DNA of 64,000 nucleotides, taken from NCBI RefSeq assembly GCF_022749495.1, contig NZ_CP094241.1, forward strand, positions 372,001 through 436,000, read 5' to 3'. The stretch is from Neisseria macacae ATCC 33926 (GTDB lineage: Bacteria > Pseudomonadota > Gammaproteobacteria > Burkholderiales > Neisseriaceae). The translations under genes were made by a program, and so were the position numbers. Within the stretch, counting starts at the first letter, position 1; each line of letters begins with the position of its first letter. The notes beneath the pieces are model-generated. The model saw nothing but the letters and a program-made list of their open reading frames with translations, made no database searches and had not been told where the DNA came from. This document shows, piece after piece, positions 33,378 through 42,695 of this stretch.

Positions 33378-34751
33378 TTATTGTTTTACGCCGCCGAAAG
33401 AGATGTCATCGGCGCGGCTTTCCGTACCACGGGTCGCAATACCCGCCAATGCGGCGGCATTTTGACCGTAGAACTGACCTTTGATGCCTTCGCGGTTGCG
33501 GGCGGCATCAGAGGCGAAAGTACCGTTGAGGTTGTCGATTTTCACGCCGGCAAAGTCCAGAGTGTCGGTATGGCGCGCCAGTTTGCCGGTCATGCTGCCG
33601 CTGTCGCCCGAACCAAAATAGGCTTTGACGGTACCGGTATAGATATCGCGTTCGCCGGCTTTATGACCGTTGACACCGACTACGTTGTAAGTCGCTGTTG
33701 CCAAGCCTTTGGTGCTGCCGGTCGGGTTTTTGCCATAGAACCAGGCAGGATGCGCGTTGCCTTTGACATGCGCAGTAGCGGCGGCTTCTGAAGCAGGCGC
33801 CCATTCGCCGAAGAACACATTGCCCGAAGCGGTCGGGATTTTGCCGACGGTCAGCAAGCCTTTTCCTTTGCCGTCTTCAGTGTTCAGGCTGAACAGCTCG
33901 ATCTGATTGATGCGGCGTTCGCGGATGACGCGCTCGCCCTTGCCTTCGATTCTGTCGATAACAAACAGGATTTCTTTGTTTTTCAGGTTGTCGGCATCAG
34001 CAACGCGGACGGAATTTTTGACTGTGTATTGAGGTTTTGCCACTGCGTTGTTTGGATTGTAGGCAGGCGGTACGTCAGCTGTGGTCATGACGCCAACAGG
34101 TGTTGTCGAAGTACGTTTGCCATAAATTGGCTCAGAGTAAGGGAAGTTACCATTGTTGACGACGGGTTTAGACGGAGGAGGCGCAATCGGTTTGCCGATA
34201 GGGCGGGCAGGAGGTTGGGAGGCTGTGCTCATCACGCCGCTGTCCGGTATCGAAACATTGCCGCCGATTGGCATGGAGTAAGGAAAGTCGCCATTGTTGC
34301 CGACAGGTTTGGATGGAGGAGGCGCAGTCGGTTTGACCGGGCGTGCAGGAGGCAGGGTCGCGCCCGCCAGCGTCATCACGTCGTCGTGTGCTTTCAAATA
34401 AGGTTTGCCGTCATTGGCTGCGTTGGGGTTGATTGGCATGGAGTAAGGGAAATCTTGGTTAGCCAATGGCGCACGTTGTGGGGGAGGTGCAGTCGGTTTG
34501 ACCGGACGTGCAGGAGGCAGGGTTGCGCCCGCCAATGTCATCACGTCGTCGTGTGCTTTCAAATAAGGTTTGCCGTCGCGCGCTGCGTTAGGATTAATCG
34601 GCATGGAATAGGGGAAATTGTGATTGTCCAAAGTGCTGCGTGCGGGAGCAGAGGTGGGGCGGGAAGCGTCATATGCAAACGCAGAATGCGCTGTGATAAC
34701 CGCCGTCGCTGCAAAACAGGTTTTTAGAATAGAGGAAGTTATTTTTTTCAT
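33378..34751 (-). CDS. Putative Slam-dependent secreted protein, repeat-rich and non-lipidated
   Basis: 457 residues. The signal peptide MKKITSSILKTCFAAT…AHSAFA is followed by Tyr, with no lipobox Cys, so the product should be soluble, not a surface lipoprotein. Residues ~40-235 hold four degenerate repeats built on (D/N)FPYSMPI, DDVMTLAGATLPPARPVKP and TAPPP; the first two are nearly identical. Residues ~245-457 contain Gly-rich beta strands (TYNVVGVNGHKAGERDIYTG, FYGQNAAALAGI, DISFGG) like the C-terminal barrel of TbpB/fHbp-type Slam substrates. The ligand is unknown; related soluble substrates bind heme. It lies upstream of Slam on the same strand. From 34752 to 35003 the upstream region is AT-rich with no gene. 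Confidence 0.75.
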   Translation of the reverse strand: MKKITSSILKTCFAATAVITAHSAFAYDASRPTSAPARSTLDNHNFPYSMPINPNAARDGKPYLKAHDDVMTLAGATLPPARPVKPTAPPPQRAPLANQDFPYSMPINPNAANDGKPYLKAHDDVMTLAGATLPPARPVKPTAPPPSKPVGNNGDFPYSMPIGGNVSIPDSGVMSTASQPPARPIGKPIAPPPSKPVVNNGNFPYSEPIYGKRTSTTPVGVMTTADVPPAYNPNNAVAKPQYTVKNSVRVADADNLKNKEILFVIDRIEGKGERVIRERRINQIELFSLNTEDGKGKGLLTVGKIPTASGNVFFGEWAPASEAAATAHVKGNAHPAWFYGKNPTGSTKGLATATYNVVGVNGHKAGERDIYTGTVKAYFGSGDSGSMTGKLARHTDTLDFAGVKIDNLNGTFASDAARNREGIKGQFYGQNAAALAGIATRGTESRADDISFGGVKQ

Positions 34752-35060
34752 AGCAATACTCTTGTCGATAATTAATTAGGATATTTTCTGTATGCGTGCA
34801 ACAATAAACTGCTTGATGAAACAAGCTGATACATACAGGGGAGGCGAGGATAGCATGACAAGGGGGAAATGTAAAAAATTACTGTGGGATTATGAATATA
34901 AACTGATATTACTCAATTGGATTAAATTTAATAGGGCGATTTGCCCATGACTTGATGAATGTCGGAGGATTAAAATAGAAAATGCCCGCTTACTGACATT
35001 CAGTATAGTGGATTAACTTTAAATCAGGACAAGGCGACGAAGCCGCAGACAGTACAGATA

Positions 35061-35961
35061 TAGTCAATTAAAAACAAAATAGTACAATACTCAACTTTGA
35101 AGGTCTAACCATGGCATACTCTGCGGACTTAAGGAACAAAGCTTTAAACTATTACGAACAATGCAAAAACATCAGCCAAACCGCAGCAACGTTTAACTTG
35201 TCAAGAAACACGCTTTACCTGTGGATTCGCCTTAAAAAACAAACAGGCAGCCTAAAACATCAAGTTACCGGTCTAAATGCCGTCAAATTGGATAGGCAAA
35301 AACTGGCTCAATATGTTGAGCAACACCAGGATGCCTATCTGCATGAAATCGCCAAACATTTTGATTGTACGCCAGCCGCCGTTTGCTATGCACTCAAACA
35401 GATGGGGATGACGCGCAAAAAAAGACCACCACTTACAAAGAACAAGACCCGGCCAAAGTAACGCATTATTTGACACAGCTGGCCGAATTTTCCGACTACC
35501 AACGCGTTTATTTGGATGAAACAGGATTTGACCGCTACCTGTTCCGTCCCTATGCCCGCAGCCTGAGAGGGCAAATAGTGAAAGCGCAGATAAGTGGAAA
35601 AAGATACCGACGCTTATCTCTGGTGTCCGCACAAGTCGGCAACCGGCTGATTGCTCCGATGGTTTATCAAAATACGATGACCGGAGTTTTTTTTGAAGCG
35701 TGGTTTCAGCAATGCCTACTGCCCGCATTGACTCAAAAATCGGTGATTATTTTAGATAATGCGCGATTTCACCGTATGGGTGTCTTACGGGAAATGGCGG
35801 AAAAATGGGGACATAAGGTATTGCCTCTTGCACCTTATTCACCTGAGCTCAACCCGATTGAGAAGGTGTGGGCGAATATTAAGCGGTATCTGCGAACCGT
35901 ATTGTCTGATTACGCCCGATTTGACGATGCGCTACTGTCCTATTTTGATTTTAATTGACTA
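35061..35961 (+). mobile_element. IS630-family insertion sequence, 901 bp
   Basis: The ends are perfect 13-bp inverted repeats (TAGTCAATTAAAA at 35061-35073 and its complement at 35949-35961). Target TA is duplicated (35059-35060 and 35962-35963), as for IS630/Tc1 elements. It contains one transposase in two overlapping frames and is inserted in a Correia element. Intact ends and frames suggest recent transposition. Confidence 0.92.
35111..35958 (+). CDS. IS630-family transposase, probable -1 programmed frameshift
   Basis: The first frame (35111-35461, 116 residues, MAYSADLRNKALNYYEQ…) is a helix-turn-helix domain of the transposase_14/IS630 N-terminal type. The second frame, continuing to the stop at 35956-35958, is the DDE domain: VYLDETGFDRY (first Asp), VIILDNARFHR (second Asp) and LAPYSPELNPIEKVW (Glu). 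A run of seven A at 35417-35423 (CGC-AAAAAAA-G) lets the ribosome slip by -1, changing …TRKKRPP to …KKTTTYKEQD, which continues uninterrupted into the DDE part. Such frameshifting is established for IS630 elements. It is probably functional. Confidence 0.88.
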
Positions 35962-36071
35962 TAGTACGGAACCGATTCACTTGGTGCTTCAGCACCTTAG
36001 AGAATCGTTCTCTTTGAGCTAAGAGAGGCAACGTCGTACTGGTTTAAAGTTAATCCTATACATTCGTGATG

Positions 36072-36118
36072 AAAAAGGTCGTCTGAAACCTGTGTAATTA
36101 GGTTTCAGACGACCTTTT
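36072..36118 (-). terminator. DUS inverted-pair terminator
   Basis: AAAAAGGTCGTCTGAAACC with its complement ending GACCTTTT, 34 bp downstream of aspS on the minus strand. Confidence 0.85.
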
Positions 36119-36151
36119 GACTGTCAGGTGTTGCCCACCTGCTTTTAAAAA

Positions 36152-37960
36152 TTACGCTTCTTTATTTTCGGTCGCTTTTTGACGCAGGCGCAAGCTCAAT
36201 TCGCGCAGTTGTTTGTCGTCCACCGCATTCGGCGCGTTGGTCAGCAGACATTGGGCGCGTTGGGTTTTCGGGAAGGCAATCACGTCGCGGATGGACTCGG
36301 CGCCGGTCATCAGTGTTACCAGACGGTCGAGACCGAATGCCAAACCGCCGTGCGGAGGCGCACCGAATTTCAGGTTGTCCAAGAGGAAGCCGAATTTTTC
36401 TTGTTGCTCTTCGGGGCTGATTTTCAGCGCGGCGAACACTTTTTCCTGCACGTCGGCACGGTGGATACGGATAGAACCGCCGCCGATTTCCCAGCCGTTC
36501 AACACCATATCGTAGGCGCGGGCCAGGCAGTTTTCAGGATCGGACGCCATCAGGTCTTCATGGCCTGGCTTGGGCGAGGTGAACGGATGGTGCATGGCCG
36601 CCCAGCGGTCGCCGTCTTCGTCGTATTCGAACATCGGAAAATCGACAACCCACAAAGGTTTCCATTCGTCCACGAAGTAGCCGTTGTCTTTGCCGTGTTC
36701 CAAACCGACTTTGATACGCAGCGCGCCGATGGCTTCGTTCACGACTTTGGCTTTGTCTGCGCCGAAGAAGATGATGTCGCCGTTTTGCGCGCCGGTACGC
36801 GCAATGATTTCTTTCAGGGCGTTTTCAGACAGGAATTTCACGATTGGAGATTGCAGGCCGCTGTCTTCGCCGTTGGAGAGGTTGCTGACGTCGTTCACTT
36901 TGATGTACGCCAAACCTTTTGCGCCGTAGATGCCGACAAATTTGGTGTATTCGTCGATTTCTTTGCGGCTGAATTTCGCGCCGTTCGGTACGCGCAGGGC
37001 AACCACGCGGCCGCCCTTCATGTCGGCTGCGCCACGGAAAACTTTGAATTCTTCCGTTTTCATCAGGTCGGTCAACTCGGTAAATTTCAGGCTGATGCGC
37101 ATATCGGGTTTGTCGGAGCCGTAGTAGAACATGGCTTCGGCGTAAGGCATACGCGGGAAATCGCCCAAGTCCACACCCAGCGCGTCTTGGAAGACTTGTT
37201 TTGCCATGCCTTCGGTGATGTCCATGATTTCATCCTCGTTCAAGAACGAGGTTTCCAAGTCGATTTGGGTGAATTCAGGCTGGCGGTCGGCACGCAGGTC
37301 TTCGTCACGGAAGCACTTAGTGATTTGGTAGTAACGGTCGAAACCCGCCACCATCAACAGTTGTTTGAACAATTGCGGCGATTGCGGCAGCGCGAAAAAC
37401 TCGCCCGGATGAACGCGGCTCGGCACGAGGTAGTCGCGCGCGCCTTCGGGCGTGGAGCGGGTCAGCATCGGGGTTTCGATGTCGATGAAGCCTTGCGCGT
37501 CCAGATAACGGCGAACGCCCATAGCGACTTGATAACGCAGGCGCAGGTTGCGCTGCATCACCGGACGGCGCAGGTCGATAACGCGGTTGGTCAGGCGCAC
37601 GTTTTCGCTGATGTTTTCGTCGTCAATTTGGAACGGTGGCGTAGCGGCGGCGTTCAAGACTTCGATTTCTTTGGCAAGGATTTCGATTTTGCCGGAAATC
37701 ATTTTGTCATTGGTCGTGCCTTCGGGACGGTTGCGTACGCGGCCGGTAATGCTCAAAACGTATTCGTTGCGGGCGGAATCGGCAGTGGCAAACGCTTCGG
37801 GCGTATCGGGGTCAATCACGACTTGGACGATGCCTTCACGGTCGCGCAGGTCGATAAAAATCACACCGCCGTGGTCGCGCCGGCGGTGTACCCAGCCTTT
37901 GACGGTTACGGTTTGGTCTAAGTATTGCTCGCTGATCAGGCCGCAATAGTTGGTACGCAT
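36152..37960 (-). CDS. aspS: Aspartate-tRNA ligase
   Basis: 602 residues, the length of bacterial-type AspRS. The N-terminal OB anticodon-binding domain (residues ~1-110; VTVKGWVHRRRDHGGVIFIDLRDREG) is followed by class II motifs: FIDIETPMLTRSTPEGARDYLVPSR (motif 1 region), CFRDEDLRADRQPEFTQIDLE (motif 2, about 218-238) and GGLAFGLDRLVTLMTG (motif 3, near 530-545), with the GAD insertion domain between 2 and 3. Many bacteria use one AspRS for both Asp and Asn tRNA; which form this is cannot be decided here. It is the last of the minus-strand genes ending at the DUS hairpin at 36072. Confidence 0.97.
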   Translation of the reverse strand: MRTNYCGLISEQYLDQTVTVKGWVHRRRDHGGVIFIDLRDREGIVQVVIDPDTPEAFATADSARNEYVLSITGRVRNRPEGTTNDKMISGKIEILAKEIEVLNAAATPPFQIDDENISENVRLTNRVIDLRRPVMQRNLRLRYQVAMGVRRYLDAQGFIDIETPMLTRSTPEGARDYLVPSRVHPGEFFALPQSPQLFKQLLMVAGFDRYYQITKCFRDEDLRADRQPEFTQIDLETSFLNEDEIMDITEGMAKQVFQDALGVDLGDFPRMPYAEAMFYYGSDKPDMRISLKFTELTDLMKTEEFKVFRGAADMKGGRVVALRVPNGAKFSRKEIDEYTKFVGIYGAKGLAYIKVNDVSNLSNGEDSGLQSPIVKFLSENALKEIIARTGAQNGDIIFFGADKAKVVNEAIGALRIKVGLEHGKDNGYFVDEWKPLWVVDFPMFEYDEDGDRWAAMHHPFTSPKPGHEDLMASDPENCLARAYDMVLNGWEIGGGSIRIHRADVQEKVFAALKISPEEQQEKFGFLLDNLKFGAPPHGGLAFGLDRLVTLMTGAESIRDVIAFPKTQRAQCLLTNAPNAVDDKQLRELSLRLRQKATENKEA

Positions 37961-38023
37961 AAAATCACCTTTTTATATTGTTCAATTTGAAAAGAAGGAA
38001 AAGGTCGTCTGAAAAAAGACACC

Positions 38024-38482
38024 TTAATTGTTTTGTTCTTTACGCCATTCTGCCTTCAGAAAATTTAATTCTGCTTCCGTGGGCTTACCGTAAATGTAGA
38101 TTTGATCCGGATTGTCTGCAGAAAAGGAGTCATCATTTTTATAAACAACATGATAAGCAGCGATATGTTGCTTGTCAGTCAGAATATACATGTTGTTGCC
38201 TCCGCAGTTATGCGGTTGGCACATGGTGGTGTAGTAGTAGGTCTTGCCGCCGATTTTCACACTTTCCAGCGGCGGCATCGGACCTGCCATTTTACGCACC
38301 CAATTGTGCATGGGGGCTTTGGGTGCATGTTTGCCGACTTGTTCGTGCCAAAGCTTTTTGAAAGCGGGTTGTTTGTGCCAATCAAATAGAAATACCTCTT
38401 CGCCTTTACTGTTGGTTACAGGTGCGGAGACGGCTAGATTGGGCAGAAACAAGGCAAGCAGTAAAGCAGATAAATATTTCAT
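38024..38482 (-). CDS. Ivy-family inhibitor of lysozyme
   Basis: 152 residues with a cleavable signal peptide (MKYLSALLLALFLPNLAVSA). The mature protein has the Ivy loop motif MCQPHNCGGNNMYIL (about 87-101), the CKPHDC-type disulfide-bounded loop that plugs the lysozyme active site, and the preceding VKIGGKTYYYT strand. Ivy proteins act in the periplasm against C-type lysozyme. A short distance (63 bp) separates its stop from the aspS start, but no terminator lies between except a DUS, so they may share a transcript. Confidence 0.85.
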   Translation of the reverse strand: MKYLSALLLALFLPNLAVSAPVTNSKGEEVFLFDWHKQPAFKKLWHEQVGKHAPKAPMHNWVRKMAGPMPPLESVKIGGKTYYYTTMCQPHNCGGNNMYILTDKQHIAAYHVVYKNDDSFSADNPDQIYIYGKPTEAELNFLKAEWRKEQNN

Positions 38483-38665
38483 GTTTATATTTTGAGGTTG
38501 AATAAACTTTCAGGCTGTTGGTTTATGCGTTCAGCTCGTCTGAAAATTTCAGTCATCACGATTTTCCCAATGCCAAAGTACAACAACTAAAAACAACAAT
38601 GACAATGTAAATAGCCATGAATCAAGGCCAAAAGGACCATGTGTCATGTGTTTGCCATCTCTAGT

Positions 38666-39358
38666 TTATTTGTCTAAACATCGTATTTCGGCTTGGGGCT
38701 TGGGCGGCAAGTCATCCGGCATCACCATACCCAGCGAAATCACATATTTCAATGCTTCGTCCACGCTCATATCGAGTTCGCGCACGTCGCTTTTTTTCAC
38801 CATGATGTAATAGCCGCCGGTCGGGTTGGGCGTGGTCGGCACATAGACGGAAAGATAGTCGTCATCGTGCGGCAGGCTGCCTTTGAGTTTGTCGGGAATA
38901 TGTCCTGAAACAAAGGCAATCGTCCAAATATTGGGTTGCGGGAATGGAACCAGCACGGGCGTTCTGAACGAGCGGCTGCTGTCGGAAAGCAGGGACTCGG
39001 ATACTTTTTTGACGCTGGAATAGATGGACTTGACGACGGGAATCCGTCCCAACAGGCTGTCCCATGCGGCGAGGATTTGACGCCCCAAAACGTTGGCGGC
39101 GAACACGCCGGTCAGAAATAAGACGACGATGGCGGCAATAATGCCCAGGCCGGGAATATTGAATCCCCAGAAATATTGTGGCTGCCATTGCTCGGGCAGC
39201 AGGCTGATCAGCCGGTCGGCGGCTGATATGATATAGCTGACCGCCCAAATGGTTACGGCTATCGGCAGCCACACCAGCATGCCTGTAATCAGATATTTTT
39301 TTAATGCCTTGGCAACTTTTCCGCCTTCGGCCGTTTGTTCTGTCATCTTCTGTGTCAT
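38666..39358 (-). CDS. DUF502 family inner-membrane protein
   Basis: 230 residues with two membrane helices (about 22-48, LITGMLVWLPIAVTIWAVSYI; about 67-92, IPGLGIIAAIVVLFLTGVFAANVLGR). The DUF502 core follows: LLGRIPVVKSIYSSVKKV (about 101-118) and a soluble beta-rich domain with YVPTTPNPTGGYYIMV (about 173-188). Function is unknown. In many beta-proteobacteria this family lies next to aspS, which is also true here with one gene between. The start has alternatives at M1 and M5; none has a strong ribosome-binding site. Confidence 0.88.
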   Translation of the reverse strand: MTQKMTEQTAEGGKVAKALKKYLITGMLVWLPIAVTIWAVSYIISAADRLISLLPEQWQPQYFWGFNIPGLGIIAAIVVLFLTGVFAANVLGRQILAAWDSLLGRIPVVKSIYSSVKKVSESLLSDSSRSFRTPVLVPFPQPNIWTIAFVSGHIPDKLKGSLPHDDDYLSVYVPTTPNPTGGYYIMVKKSDVRELDMSVDEALKYVISLGMVMPDDLPPKPQAEIRCLDK

Positions 39359-39446
39359 TCCGACAAATATCGCCCAAACGTTGCATTATACGCGTTTGGG
39401 CGATAGGAAACGAGTGTTTTTAATATGGGAAGGGTGTTTGTTTTGC

Positions 39447-39492
39447 TTTCAGACGACCTGTGTGCAACATGATGTAAAAGGTCGTCTGAAAA
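39447..39492 (-). terminator. DUS inverted-pair hairpin
   Basis: TTTCAGACGACCT and AGGTCGTCTGAAAA arms with a 20-base loop, between pldA and the DUF502 gene on the minus strand; likely ends the pldA message. Confidence 0.6.
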
Positions 39493-39504
39493 CGAGGTTG
39501 GGCG

Positions 39505-40725
39505 TCAAATTCCGTCCCAGTCGTTAAACATCAGGCCGATGCCGATGCCGTTTTGTTTGTGGTTGTAATCAATCAGGCTTTCGCCGTAGCCGTGAAAGCC
39601 GCGCACGACGCCTTTGAGTTTGCCTTTAATCGGGAAGGTATAGGCGGCTTCAACCGCGCCGTGTCCGGTTTTGGGATTGTAGCGCAGCAGGGACGAAATA
39701 TTCTGTTTGTCGTTCAGGCGGTATTGCAGCTTCAAATCGCCATAACCCATATAGTCGGTAATGTCGGGATTGTCGTTGTTTTCACCGGTCTGATCGAATG
39801 CGTGCATCCACACGCGCGGGATAACGGTCAGTTTGCCCCATTCCATCCCCGCCAATGCGTAAACGCGGTTCCATGAGCGGGATTCGGGACGGCTTTGTCC
39901 GTTGGATTGGTGGACGAAGCCTGCGCCGACCATCCGCAGTTTGCCGCCGAACGGCAAATCTGCCTTCACGGGCTGAGTCAGGAAAATTTCGGGTTCATAA
40001 TCGGTGTTGCGGAACGGTGCGGATTTTCTGCCTTGGTTGTAAATCTGCCAATCGGATTTTTGGGTGTAGCCGAACCACAAATCCGCGCGGGTTTTAAACA
40101 AATCTTCGGCGATTTTGCTTTTGAACGAAACTTGCAGTTTGGTTTCTATGTGTTTCTGTTCGCTGAATTTTTCCTGATTGGTCGTGCCGCGCGAAGGGGA
40201 ATGGGGATGCAGGTTGGGCGAGCTGTTGTACCATGCGGGCATCAGGTACATGGGATTGTGCTCACGCACGCTCAACAAGCCGCGCGAATCGTTTTTGTCC
40301 AAATCGTACATCAGGCTCAGCGGCGTGTAGGCATCGGCTGCGGTGCGGAGATTGTCTTCTGAAAGGGTGGATTGTTCTTTATTTTCGTCAAACACAATCG
40401 TCGCCGCTTTTTTCTCGCGGCTGGTGCTGATGGTTTTGGGCAAATCGACCGGCGCTTTGGCGGCTTCTTCGCGAATGACGGGCAGCGGTGCTTGCGGCGG
40501 CAGTTGTGCCGAGTAAATGCTGTCGTAACACGCCAAACGGGTGGCATTGTCTTGAATGGAGGTGCATTGCAAAGCCGTGTCGGCATAGGCGACAGGGGCG
40601 GCGGCTCCGCCAACAAGGATAAGCATCAAGGCGCGCCGGCATTTGGATAATGACGGTTTTTTGTTCTTTAGGGCATCGCTTTGCGCCAAATTGTGTTTCA
40701 ACATCTTGTTCATCATTTCATTCAT
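39505..40725 (-). CDS. pldA: Outer-membrane phospholipase A
   Basis: 406 residues. The N-terminus has a signal peptide after a polar stretch (RALMLILVGGAAAPVAYA, then DTALQC). A ~95-residue linker precedes the OmpLA barrel. The active-site His-Ser motif is in GAGFVHQSNGQSRPESRSWNRVY (about 267-289) and the third residue in the Asn of FHGYGESLIDYN (near 387-391). OmpLA hydrolyses outer-membrane phospholipids as a calcium-dependent dimer. Several in-frame Met codons (1, 4, 5, 8) make the exact start uncertain; the signal peptide fits best with the last of them. Confidence 0.92.
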   Translation of the reverse strand: MNEMMNKMLKHNLAQSDALKNKKPSLSKCRRALMLILVGGAAAPVAYADTALQCTSIQDNATRLACYDSIYSAQLPPQAPLPVIREEAAKAPVDLPKTISTSREKKAATIVFDENKEQSTLSEDNLRTAADAYTPLSLMYDLDKNDSRGLLSVREHNPMYLMPAWYNSSPNLHPHSPSRGTTNQEKFSEQKHIETKLQVSFKSKIAEDLFKTRADLWFGYTQKSDWQIYNQGRKSAPFRNTDYEPEIFLTQPVKADLPFGGKLRMVGAGFVHQSNGQSRPESRSWNRVYALAGMEWGKLTVIPRVWMHAFDQTGENNDNPDITDYMGYGDLKLQYRLNDKQNISSLLRYNPKTGHGAVEAAYTFPIKGKLKGVVRGFHGYGESLIDYNHKQNGIGIGLMFNDWDGI

Positions 40726-40876
40726 GGGATTGCCGATTGGATGTTTTCAGACGACCTTTTGCCTGAAAATCGGGGTTAATCGTTTGAAAAACAGATTAAA
40801 CCGCATTTTACCGCCTTGCGCCGGTGTTACGGCAGGTCGTCTGAAAAGTTTACATCAACTTGCACCACATACGGCA

Positions 40877-40908
40877 ATGCCCCTGAAAGGTTAAGACCTC
40901 AGGGGCAT
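40877..40908 (-). terminator. Hairpin downstream of rpsT
   Basis: ATGCCCCTGA and TCAGGGGCAT form a 10-bp GC-rich stem with a 12-base loop, 57 bp past the rpsT stop. There is no T run, so it is a weak or Rho-assisted terminator. Confidence 0.55.
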
Positions 40909-40965
40909 CGTTATCTGCTTGCCTGTCCCGACGCGGTAACACGCCAAGGCGATGGGCGAAAAAGA

Positions 40966-41229
40966 TTAAGCCAATGCTTTTACTTTGGCAGACAGACGGC
41001 TCTTATGGCGGGCTGCTTTGTTTTTGTGGAATACGCCTTTGTCAGCGATACGGTCGATGACTTTAACGGACTCTTGGTAAACTGCTTGAGCAGCAGCTTT
41101 GTCGCCGGCTTCAACTGCTTTCAACACTTTTTTCACCGCGGTACGGAATGCAGTACGCAGGCTGGCGTTGTGGGCGCGTTGTTTAACCGATTGGCGGGCA
41201 CGTTTGCGGGCTTGTGCGCTGTTTGCCAT
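40966..41229 (-). CDS. rpsT: 30S ribosomal protein S20
   Basis: 87 residues from [21 protein letters not shown], the standard bS20 N-terminus, to [12 protein letters not shown]. It is strongly basic and binds 16S rRNA early in 30S assembly. The start at 41229 follows CAGGAGATATTCAAT. A longer in-frame upstream extension to 41361 exists but is not part of the family. Single-gene unit. Confidence 0.97.
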
Positions 41230-41532
41230 ATTGAATATCTCCTGAAAAAATAAATTCTGTAAACGCGCAATTTTAAAGACAGATTCCTCTATATGCAAGT
41301 ATTTTCTCTGTTCGCGCGCGCAAATCGCCCGTATTTTGCCCAAAAACGACATCTTGTGCAACGCCGTTTTCCCGAGCCTAAGAAATCGTGCCTTATTTCA
41401 ATAAAAATCAGTCAGATATTGCTTTGAGTTCTCACCCACTTCCATTACAATAGCCCCGCTTTGCGCCGGGGTATTGATGGGGTGCAGAGTGTTCATTTTC
41501 TGTTAACAATCTTTCATCAGGAATCTGCCCGT

Positions 41533-42675
41533 ATGAAAAAATCCGTATTAGCCGTATTGGCGGCATTATCGCTGGCCGCTTGCGGCGGTGGCGAGAAAAA
41601 AAACGAGCAACCTCAAGCAGGCAGCGCGCCTGCTGCCAATGCCGAAGCAGCCGCCACCGATACTTTGAATATCTACAACTGGTCGAACTACGTTGACGAG
41701 AGTACCGTTGAAGACTTCAAAAAAGCCAATAAGCTGAAGCTGACCTACGACCTTTACGAAAACAACGAAACCCTCGAAGCCAAAATGCTGACCGGCAAAT
41801 CCGGCTATGACTTGGTCGTTCCCGGCATCGCCTTCCTGCCCCGCCAAATCGAAGCAGGTGCTTATCAAAAAATCAATAAAGACTTGATTCCCAATTATAA
41901 AAACATCGATCCTGAGTTGTTGAAAATGCTGGAAACTGCCGACCCGGGCAACCAGTATGCCGTTCCTTATTTCTCCGGCGTCAACACTTTGGCAATTACG
42001 GCGAAGGGCAAAGAACTGTTGGGCGGCAAGCTGCCTGAAAACGGTTGGGATTTGCTGTTCAAGCCTGAATACACCAACAAGCTGAAATCATGCGGTATCG
42101 CTTTGTGGGATACGCCGAGCGAAATGTTCCCGATTTTGCTGAACTATTTGGGTAAAGACCCCAAAGGCACAAATCCTGACGATTTGAAAGCGGCGGCGGA
42201 AGTGCTGAAAGCCATCCGTCCTGATGTAAAACGTTTCAGCCCTTCTATCATTGACGAATTGGCGCGCGGCGACATCTGTCTCGCAGCGGGTAACGGCGGC
42301 GACTTGAACTTGGCGAAAGCCCGTTCCGAAGAAGTGAAAAACAACGTCGGCATTGAAGTTTTGACGCCGAAGGGTATGGGCTTCTGGATTGAATCTTGGC
42401 TGATTCCCGCCGATGCGAAAAACATCGCCAATGCCCATAAATACATCAACTACACGCTTGATCCCGAAGTGGCTGCGAAAAACGGCATTGCCGTTACCTT
42501 CGCGCCCGCAAGCAAACCGGCACGCGAGAAAATGCCTGCCGAATTGGTTAACACCCGCTCCATCTTCCCGAATGCTCAGGATATGAAAGACGGTTTTGTG
42601 ATGCCGCAAATGAGTTCGGATGCGAAGAAGCTGTCGGTTAATCTGTGGCAGAAGATTAAAGTTGGTTCGAACTGA
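41533..42675 (+). CDS. Polyamine ABC transporter substrate-binding lipoprotein (PotD/PotF type)
   Basis: 380 residues from the ATG at 41533. The signal peptide has a lipobox (LSLAAC, Cys 20), so it is a lipid-anchored periplasmic binder, as in other Neisseria. The mature part begins LNIYNWSNYVDESTVEDFKK, the standard start of spermidine/putrescine-binding proteins, followed by YDLVVPG, LARGDICLAAG and GFWIESWLIPADAKN. Upstream in-frame codons from 41461 lack a signal peptide and are untranslated leader. No PotA/B/C genes are adjacent, so the permease is elsewhere. Confidence 0.93.
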   Translation: MKKSVLAVLAALSLAACGGGEKKNEQPQAGSAPAANAEAAATDTLNIYNWSNYVDESTVEDFKKANKLKLTYDLYENNETLEAKMLTGKSGYDLVVPGIAFLPRQIEAGAYQKINKDLIPNYKNIDPELLKMLETADPGNQYAVPYFSGVNTLAITAKGKELLGGKLPENGWDLLFKPEYTNKLKSCGIALWDTPSEMFPILLNYLGKDPKGTNPDDLKAAAEVLKAIRPDVKRFSPSIIDELARGDICLAAGNGGDLNLAKARSEEVKNNVGIEVLTPKGMGFWIESWLIPADAKNIANAHKYINYTLDPEVAAKNGIAVTFAPASKPAREKMPAELVNTRSIFPNAQDMKDGFVMPQMSSDAKKLSVNLWQKIKVGSN

Positions 42676-42695
42676 TGGTTTGATGTTTTAAAGTG

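Larger units (their letters stand above)
35004..36060 (+). repeat. Correia element split by an insertion sequence
   Basis: The left part (35004-35060) begins TATAGTGGATTAAC and ends ACAGATA; the right part (35962-36060) resumes TAGTACGGAACC and ends TTAATCCTATA. Joined at the shared TA they restore a standard ~155-bp element. This gives an exact pre-insertion sequence for the IS630-type element between them. Confidence 0.9.

Noticed and set aside
36179..37921. 580-codon frame opposite aspS
   Set aside because: AspRS is certain; the opposite frame is a codon-bias artefact.
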